From NCBI GenBank assembly GCA_013298745.1, contig JAAFIT010000094.1:1598-7953 (forward strand): a DNA stretch of 6,356 bases. Reading direction: 5' to 3'. This stretch comes from Sphingomonadales bacterium. Its GTDB lineage: Bacteria > Pseudomonadota > Alphaproteobacteria > Sphingomonadales > Sphingomonadaceae. A program made the position numbers and the translations under genes. The notes beneath the pieces are model-generated. The model ran no database searches. It saw nothing but the letters and a program-made list of their open reading frames with translations, and was not told the DNA's origin. Within the stretch, counting starts at the first letter, position 1. Each line of letters opens with the position of its first letter. This document shows positions 1-4,376 of this stretch, piece after piece.

Positions 1-60
1 GCAGGCTTGACCGCAGGCGTTTCGCCTCGCAACGGGACGGCAAGAAAAGGAACGGGCGCC

Positions 61-87
61 GGAATAAAGGCCGACACCAATCGTTAT
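61..87 (+). promoter_or_regulatory. Candidate ECF-type promoter (GGAAT-N16-CGTTAT)
   Basis: GGAAT at 61-65 is followed by exactly 16 bases and then CGTTAT at 82-87. This resembles the GGAAC-N16/17-CGTT pattern known for alphaproteobacterial ECF sigma factors, including the general-stress sigma EcfG. It lies just upstream of the sigma factor gene, which fits autoregulation or control by another ECF sigma. Transcription would begin around 93-95, giving a very short leader before the ATG codons at 100/103. A second GGAAC at 49-53 has no matching -10 at the right spacing. The assignment rests on motif match only. Confidence 0.42.
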
Positions 88-99
88 TGTTTGGGGTGC

Positions 100-639
100 A
101 TGATGTCCGCTGCAGAAACTCGACCGCGCAACGAACTGATTGATGCGCGGCTTGTGGCGTTCCTGCCCCGGCTGCGCCGGTTCTGCCATGGGTTGGCCGG
201 CAACGCCGATCAGGGCGACGATCTGTTGCAAGCTGCCTTTGAACGCGCGCTCAGCCGCATCGATCAATGGCAGGTCGGCACGAATCTGGAGAATTGGGTG
301 TTTCGTCTGGCCAGCAATATCAATATCGATGGCGCCCGGGCTCGCCGGGTGCGCGGTGTGCCGGTCGATATCGACGAAGCCTATGATTTGTCAGGCGATG
401 ACGAGGTTGACCGGCTGGAGCAGCGATCCGAGCTGGATGCGGTGCGCGCGGCGCTGGCACGCCTGCCGGTTGAGCTGCGCGACGTGATGGCGGCCGTGGT
501 GCTTGAAGAAAAATCCTATCGGGAAACCGCCGACATGCTCGACATTCCGATCGGCACAGTCATGAGTCGGATGTCGCGTGCGCGTCAGTTCATCGAATCC
601 CATGTCCATCGCAACCCGGATGCACGGAGGTCGGCATGA
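100..639 (+). CDS. ECF-family RNA polymerase sigma factor (sigma-70 family)
   Basis: This is a predicted 179-residue cytoplasmic sigma factor that would direct RNA polymerase to a small regulon. Region sigma2 spans roughly residues 19-84, with the DDLLQAAFERAL core-binding segment near residue 40 and the ENWVFRLASNINID stretch typical of ECF region 2. An acidic linker (about 90-108) leads to region sigma4 at about 111-166, with the LPVELRDVM helix and the helix-turn-helix ending IPIGTVMSRMSRARQFI. The open frame extends upstream to a TTG at 7, but that segment does not look like sigma factor sequence. The tandem ATG codons at 100 and 103 are better starts: GGGG at 93-96 sits 3 or 6 bases ahead, slightly favouring 103. 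The size is normal for the family, and there is no C-terminal extension. The stop codon overlaps the start of the anti-sigma-like gene, the usual sigma/anti-sigma arrangement. Family assignment is secure; the ECF subgroup and signal are unknown. Confidence 0.93.
   Translation: MMSAAETRPRNELIDARLVAFLPRLRRFCHGLAGNADQGDDLLQAAFERALSRIDQWQVGTNLENWVFRLASNINIDGARARRVRGVPVDIDEAYDLSGDDEVDRLEQRSELDAVRAALARLPVELRDVMAAVVLEEKSYRETADMLDIPIGTVMSRMSRARQFIESHVHRNPDARRSA
626..630 (+). promoter_or_regulatory. Strong ribosome binding site for the anti-sigma gene
   Basis: GGAGG lies five bases before the ATG at 636, inside the last codons of the sigma factor gene. It fixes the start of the downstream gene, whose ATG overlaps the sigma TGA as ATGA. 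A strong Shine-Dalgarno plus overlap suggests the two proteins are made at coordinated levels. Confidence 0.75.
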
Positions 640-1313
640 CAATAAGTGATGATCAGATTGCTGCCTTGCTGCATGGCGGTTTGTCGGACGCCGAAGCGTC
701 ACGGGTCAAGGCGATGATCGAAGCCGATCCGCAAGCAACCCGCCGGTTGGGCGAAATGCAGCGCCTCGATGCTCTCATTCGCAAGGCAATCCCGCTGGAG
801 CCAAAATTGCCGCCCGAACTGATGGCGCGGCTGGGGCTCGACAAAGCGCAAGTCGCAAAGTCGGGTGTTGCGGATAATGTCATCGATTTGGCCTCGGCCC
901 GAGCCGCACGTGCAACGGCGGCCCAGGCGCCAGCAGCGCAGTTTCGCAGCGCCACGACGCAACGCTGGCTGCGGACGGCACAGGCCGCCGCCGTGATCGG
1001 CATTGCGGTCATCGGCCTGCAGTTCATGCCATCGCTGCAACGGCCCAATGCCAACCCAGGGTTTCGGACATTGAGCGATGCGCCCGTCGCAACCGCGGGC
1101 GCCAATGCCATTGTCATGTTCGCGCCCGGGATCGATGCCGGAGAAGCTCGGTCGCTCATCGGCGCGACAGGCGCACGGGTTATCGGCGTGCCGAGCAGCA
1201 CCGGTGTCTGGCAGATCGGCATCGATCCGGCGCGGCGAGATGCCGTTCTGTCTGCACTGCGCACCAAACCGCAAATCGCGATGGCGGAAGCCATCGATGG
1301 CGCGGGTCGCTGA
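636..1313 (+). CDS. Single-pass membrane anti-sigma-like protein with periplasmic propeptide-like domain
   Basis: The 225-residue product is the probable anti-sigma factor of the preceding ECF gene, inferred mainly from position, topology and N-terminal pattern. Residues 1-50 are a helical segment (DDQIAALLHGGLSDAEASRV) of the type found in anti-sigma domains; there is no HxxxCxxC motif, so it is not a zinc-type anti-sigma. Residues about 75-108 form an Ala-rich linker. One hydrophobic segment at about 113-131 (AAAVIGIAVIGLQF) predicts N-in, C-out topology. Residues about 157-218 are outside the membrane and read as beta-alpha-beta-beta-alpha-beta, starting IVMFAPG, with GARVIGVPSSTGVWQIGI in the middle and ending PQIAMAEAI. 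This resembles the I9-like propeptide fold of subtilisins. The start overlaps the sigma stop, and its TGA shares one base with the protease ATG. It could instead be a membrane protein of other function, but the context argues strongly for sigma control. Confidence 0.8.
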   Translation: MTISDDQIAALLHGGLSDAEASRVKAMIEADPQATRRLGEMQRLDALIRKAIPLEPKLPPELMARLGLDKAQVAKSGVADNVIDLASARAARATAAQAPAAQFRSATTQRWLRTAQAAAVIGIAVIGLQFMPSLQRPNANPGFRTLSDAPVATAGANAIVMFAPGIDAGEARSLIGATGARVIGVPSSTGVWQIGIDPARRDAVLSALRTKPQIAMAEAIDGAGR

Positions 1314-2539
1314 TGTTGCGCAGGCTGATCCTGTTTCTTGGACTTGCTTTGGGCGGGGTGGCGGCCGCTGCGACTGCGCCGCCTGTGGCCAATGCGCCGC
1401 AAGGTGAACAGCCGCGGATCATGGTCATGCTACGCCTGGGCGCCGAGCATTATCGCGCCGGCAACAGCTATGGCGGCGATTATGGCGATCCGATGGGGCA
1501 GGAAGTGCGACTGCGCATCGCTCGCAAGATCGCTCGCGACCATCGCCTGACGCTGCTGGAAAGCTGGCCGATGCAGGTTGTCGGTGTCGATTGCCTGATC
1601 ATGGCGGTCACCGATGGCCGTTCGGCTGAAGCGGCCGCCGCAGAGGTTGCCAAGGAGCAGGGGGTGGAATGGTCGCAGCCGCTCAACACCTTCGAAATGC
1701 TCGGAGCGGCCCCAGCCAGCTACAATGATCGTCTCTCGGCCGCCCAGCCGGCAATGGCGCGTTGGCATTTGCCGAGCCTGCACCAGTTTTCGACCGGCCG
1801 CGGCCAGACCATTGCGATCGTCGACAGCCGGATCGATACGGCACACCCTGATTTCGTTGGCCAGACCATTGCTGTCCAGAATTTCGTTCCCGGTAATCTT
1901 GCGGTCGCTGAACGACATGGAACCGGCGTTGCCGGGATCATCGCGGCACGGACGAACAATGCCGTCGGTATCGCCGGTGTTGCCCCTGGCGCGCATATTC
2001 TGGGGCTTCGGGCGTGTTGGGAACGACCGCTTGGCGGTGCCACCGTCTGCGACACCCTGAGCCTCGCCAAAGCGATGACCTATGCGCTGGAACACAAAGT
2101 CGATGTCGTCAATCTCAGTCTGACGGGGCCGCCTGATCGGCTGCTCGCGACTTTGATTTCCATCGGCCTTGCGCGCGGCATGACAATCGTTGCCGCAGTT
2201 GATCAAAACCACCCGCACCTGAGCTTTCCATCGTCGGTTGCAGGCGTTCTCCCTGTTGGTGATGAGCGGTTGTCAGCCCGCGAAGCGAACGTCTACATAG
2301 CCCCCGGTCGGGATGTCCCCACCACCGAGCCGGAGGGCAGATGGCGTTTGGTCAGCGGCAGTTCTTACGCCACCGCGCATGTCAGCGGTCTGGCGGCGCT
2401 GCTGCGGCAACTGTCTCCTCGCCGCGGCGTTGGTTTTGTCGCATCGACGGCGATGGGCCCGCCCGGCGTGATCGACGCCTGTGCAGCCGTTGCGCGCTTG
2501 TCCGCCCTTGATGCGGATGCTTGCCGGTCGCGCAGTTAA
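1313..2539 (+). CDS. Exported S8-family (subtilisin-like) serine protease
   Basis: This 408-residue subtilase is predicted to act in the periplasm or outside the cell. Residues 1-20 form a Sec signal peptide (LILFLGLALGGVAAAA). Residues about 35-128 look like an N-terminal propeptide with alternating strands and helices, and the catalytic domain follows from about 150. The catalytic triad is visible: Asp171 in IAIVDSRID, His202 in RHGTGVAG and Ser351 in SGSSYATAHVSG. The usual AAAGN segment carrying the oxyanion-hole Asn is replaced by AAVDQN at 294-299, so Gln298 or Asn299 would have to take that role. Cys235 and Cys246 (CWERPLGGATVC) could form a disulfide. There is no C-terminal autotransporter or anchor. 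The ATG overlaps the anti-sigma stop as TGATG with only a weak Shine-Dalgarno, so translation is probably coupled. Its substrate is unknown; the context suggests a role in the sigma/anti-sigma circuit or in maturing a surface protein. Family assignment is firm; activity is likely but not certain. Confidence 0.92.
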   Translation: MLRRLILFLGLALGGVAAAATAPPVANAPQGEQPRIMVMLRLGAEHYRAGNSYGGDYGDPMGQEVRLRIARKIARDHRLTLLESWPMQVVGVDCLIMAVTDGRSAEAAAAEVAKEQGVEWSQPLNTFEMLGAAPASYNDRLSAAQPAMARWHLPSLHQFSTGRGQTIAIVDSRIDTAHPDFVGQTIAVQNFVPGNLAVAERHGTGVAGIIAARTNNAVGIAGVAPGAHILGLRACWERPLGGATVCDTLSLAKAMTYALEHKVDVVNLSLTGPPDRLLATLISIGLARGMTIVAAVDQNHPHLSFPSSVAGVLPVGDERLSAREANVYIAPGRDVPTTEPEGRWRLVSGSSYATAHVSGLAALLRQLSPRRGVGFVASTAMGPPGVIDACAAVARLSALDADACRSRS

Positions 2540-3266
2540 GGGGTTTCCTGCAGGGGTGTTGGCAGCGGTCCTGCGCGGGTTCTTGCTTGGCGGCGCTCTG
2601 CTGCCAACGGCCGCCCAGGCGCAATTTGCCGGCAATGTCTCGTTGATGACCAGCGAGATCTTTCGCGGTGAAAGCACCAGCGGTGATGATGCCGCTGCGA
2701 GCCTGGAAATCAGCTACGACCACGTCAGTGGTCTTTTTGCCGGCGCCAGTGTCACGATTGCGGGCGGCGAGAGCAGCCTGCATTACAATGGCTCCAACCA
2801 ATATGTCGGTTATGCGTGGCGGCAGGGTGAGACGTCGCTCGAATTCGGTGCAATCCATCGCGATTATGCGGCGGGTTCGCTTTTCGATGAGGCCTATTCA
2901 CCGCATTATTTCGAAGGTTTCGTCGGCTATGCCCGTCGCAACCTGCGGATGCGGATCTATGTGTCGCCGGATTATCTGCGGGACGGGGGCGCCACCTTCT
3001 ATGGCGAGGTCAACACTCGTTTGGTCAAACTCGGTCAATGGTCGTTTAATGGCCACGGTGGTGTATCCGCGATCCCAGCCGACCCCGGGGACACCGGCAT
3101 GCGCTTATATTATGACTGGTCGCTTCAGGCGAACCGTGCACTTGGCGGGTTTGCGCTTGGATTGGGGATCGCCGCGACCAACTATCGCGTTTTCGGTCCG
3201 GACAAAGGCCCAGGGTTTCTGCAGAATAACCCAAGGATTTTTGCATCGATCAGCCGAGCGTTTTAG
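2511..3266 (+). CDS. TorF/Gcw_chp-family putative outer-membrane porin-like protein
   Basis: The product is about 251 residues from the ATG at 2511. A hydrophobic signal segment (VLRGFLLGGALLPTAAQA) ends in an AQA-Q cleavage site near residue 37/38. The mature protein opens with NVSLMTSEIFRGESTS, the hallmark of the TorF/Gcw_chp (TIGR02001-like) family, whose members usually start with a VxLxSDYxFRG-type pattern. The rest is alternating short strands rich in Tyr, Gly and Phe (for example SNQYVGYAWRQG, HYFEGFVGYARR). It ends in an aromatic residue, ISRAF, as expected for an outer-membrane beta-barrel inserted by the BAM complex. The start is uncertain: ATG 2511, ATG 2517 or GTG 2556 all leave a workable signal peptide, and only 2556 has a purine-rich AAGGGG upstream (2538-2543), at a rather long spacing. 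The gene overlaps the protease end by up to 29 bases, so it belongs to the same operon and may be the surface target of the module. Transport function for this family is putative. Confidence 0.85.
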   Translation: MRMLAGRAVKGFPAGVLAAVLRGFLLGGALLPTAAQAQFAGNVSLMTSEIFRGESTSGDDAAASLEISYDHVSGLFAGASVTIAGGESSLHYNGSNQYVGYAWRQGETSLEFGAIHRDYAAGSLFDEAYSPHYFEGFVGYARRNLRMRIYVSPDYLRDGGATFYGEVNTRLVKLGQWSFNGHGGVSAIPADPGDTGMRLYYDWSLQANRALGGFALGLGIAATNYRVFGPDKGPGFLQNNPRIFASISRAF

Positions 3267-4360
3267 CAGTGGCGCACCGCACCGTGAGCGGCAACGGATG
3301 AGCGTTCCCTTGCGGACAATGACGTCCCAGCTACACTCGACCCAGATGTCGGCGATCCAGGGTCCGCCGTTCCACGCGACGTACCTACGCTACCATTAGA
3401 ATCACATGCAGTCGTGCCCGAAGCGACAGGGCTGCAGTGATCGAGTGCAACCAGCCGTGTGTGATCCGGCACGATCAGGAACTGCTCCCGGCTCCCGTTT
3501 TCGCAATAGCCCTGAACTGGCCTTCCAGCGGCGCGAACATCTCGTACATCATCGTACCGACCGACCGCCGGTGGCGTCGTTGCCATAGTGCCGCCGGGGA
3601 AGGGCGGTTCGGGCGCATATTCGGCCTGCAGCATGAGTGCCTCGGCATAGGCGCGGCCGCGTAGCGCGGCGACCACGGCGATGCCGAAATCGATCCCAGC
3701 AGATACCCCGGCGCCGGTCGTCACCTTGCCGTCGGTGACCACGCGCTCGTCAACCGGCGTCGCGCCGAAATCGGCAAGCACCGGCCGCGCCACCCAGTGC
3801 GAGGTGGCGCGCTTGCCCCTCAAGAGCCCCGCCTTGCCGAGGATCATCGATCCAGTGCAGACGCTGGTGATGTGCTTGGCGCGCGAAGCCCGGTCCGTAA
3901 GCCAGGTGATGGCGGCCGGATTGTTCATCACCGCCATCGTGCCTTCGGTGCCGCCCGGCACGAACACCAGATCGAGATCCTTGGGGCAATCGGCCATGGT
4001 GATCGTCGGCGCAATGGCGAGGCCGAGGTCGGATGCCACCGGCGTCAGGTCTTTCTCGGTCGTCACGAGATGCACCTTGGCGCCGAACATGCAGGCAAAG
4101 AAATAATGCGGGCCGACCAGATCGAGTGCGGTGAACTTGGGGTAGACCAGCATGGCGATCTGCTCCTGCCCCCACAGGCCAGGGCCGAGCACCTTGTTCA
4201 TCGCATCCATGTGCCGGGCTTCCATCGCCTTTTGTTCGGCAACGCTAGGGTTGGCGGGAGCAGCGGGCACCTGCGCCATGGCGCGTTCCAGTGCCAGAAA
4301 CGGCGCCAGCGCTGCCGTGCCGGCCATGCCACCCAAAAGAAAACGGCGATCAATATTCAT
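3263..4360 (-). CDS. Tat-exported DJ-1/PfpI protein, isonitrile hydratase-like, with frameshifted C-terminus
   Basis: As it stands the gene encodes 365 residues. The start at 4360 is chosen because GGAG ends seven bases upstream; an ATG at 4366 is too close to it. Residues 1-30 carry a twin-arginine signal (NIDRRFLLGG, then AMAQ), so the enzyme should be exported folded to the periplasm. The DJ-1/PfpI domain spans about 66-250. It matches Pseudomonas isonitrile (isocyanide) hydratase, which converts isonitriles to N-formamides: ALDLVGPH with Asp80 (equivalent to its catalytic Asp), FVPGGTEGT, SVCTGS with nucleophile Cys168, KRATSHW and GAGVSAGIDFG, then EYAPEPPFPGG. After about residue 266 the sequence departs from the family. 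The other frame continues as TMMYEMFAPLEGQFRAIAKT to a stop at 3475, so a 4-base duplication has probably shifted the frame, leaving about 99 junk residues to 3263. It lies 16 bases after the TonB receptor stop. The catalytic core is intact, so it may still be active; another DJ-1-family amidase or hydratase role is possible. Confidence 0.85.
   Translation of the reverse strand: MNIDRRFLLGGMAGTAALAPFLALERAMAQVPAAPANPSVAEQKAMEARHMDAMNKVLGPGLWGQEQIAMLVYPKFTALDLVGPHYFFACMFGAKVHLVTTEKDLTPVASDLGLAIAPTITMADCPKDLDLVFVPGGTEGTMAVMNNPAAITWLTDRASRAKHITSVCTGSMILGKAGLLRGKRATSHWVARPVLADFGATPVDERVVTDGKVTTGAGVSAGIDFGIAVVAALRGRAYAEALMLQAEYAPEPPFPGGTMATTPPAVGRYDDVRDVRAAGRPVQGYCENGSREQFLIVPDHTRLVALDHCSPVASGTTACDSNGSVGTSRGTADPGSPTSGSSVAGTSLSARERSSVAAHGAVRHC
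3267..3474. other. Convergent intergenic spacer without recognisable gene
   Basis: This 208-base stretch lies between the TAG of the TorF-like gene and the inferred ancestral stop of the isonitrile-hydratase-like gene. No frame gives a convincing protein, and none shows homology I recognise. I see no GC-rich hairpin followed by a T-run on either strand, so no intrinsic terminator can be called. A 7-base inverted repeat (TCGTGCC at 3412-3418 and GGCACGA at 3468-3474) is present but is near chance level. The present reading frame of the - strand gene crosses the whole segment and stops at 3263. Confidence 0.6.
3556..3567. repeat. Triplicated ACCG tetranucleotide at the frameshift point
   Basis: Three head-to-tail copies of ACCG sit at 3556-3559, 3560-3563 and 3564-3567 (CGGT on the coding - strand). 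Removing one copy restores a continuous 293-residue frame from 4360 to the TGA at 3475-3477, joining PPAVG to TMMYEMFAPLEG. This points to a single-unit slippage duplication, or to an assembly error, as the cause of the altered C-terminus. Confidence 0.8.
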
Positions 4361-4366
4361 TGTCAT

Positions 4367-4371
4367 TCTCC
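4367..4371 (-). promoter_or_regulatory. Ribosome binding site deciding the start of the hydratase-like gene
   Basis: On the - strand GGAGA lies in the short gap after the TonB-receptor stop. Its spacing is zero to one base from the ATG at 4366 but seven from the ATG at 4360, which therefore is the better start and puts the twin-arginine pair at residues 5-6. Confidence 0.7.
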
Positions 4372-4376
4372 AAAAA

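Noticed and set aside
7..99. Upstream extension of the sigma factor to a TTG at position 7
   Set aside because: The added 31 residues do not resemble sigma factor sequence and would cover the promoter-like element; the ATG codons at 100/103 fit family length better.
653..1402. Long antisense open frame (249 aa) opposite the anti-sigma gene
   Set aside because: It is rich in Arg, Ala and Cys without domain pattern and mirrors a clearly coding + strand frame; it is a GC-rich shadow.
1430..2218. Long antisense open frame (262 aa) opposite the S8 protease
   Set aside because: The + strand carries the full catalytic triad and signal peptide; the antisense translation shows no recognisable motif.
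3412..3474. 7-base inverted repeat TCGTGCC/GGCACGA as a terminator or operator
   Set aside because: The arms are 49 bases apart, there is no T-run, and a match of this length is expected by chance in a spacer this size.
3406..3664. Small + strand open frames across the 3' part of the hydratase-like gene
   Set aside because: They are shadows of the - strand coding frame, with no start signal and no domain resemblance.
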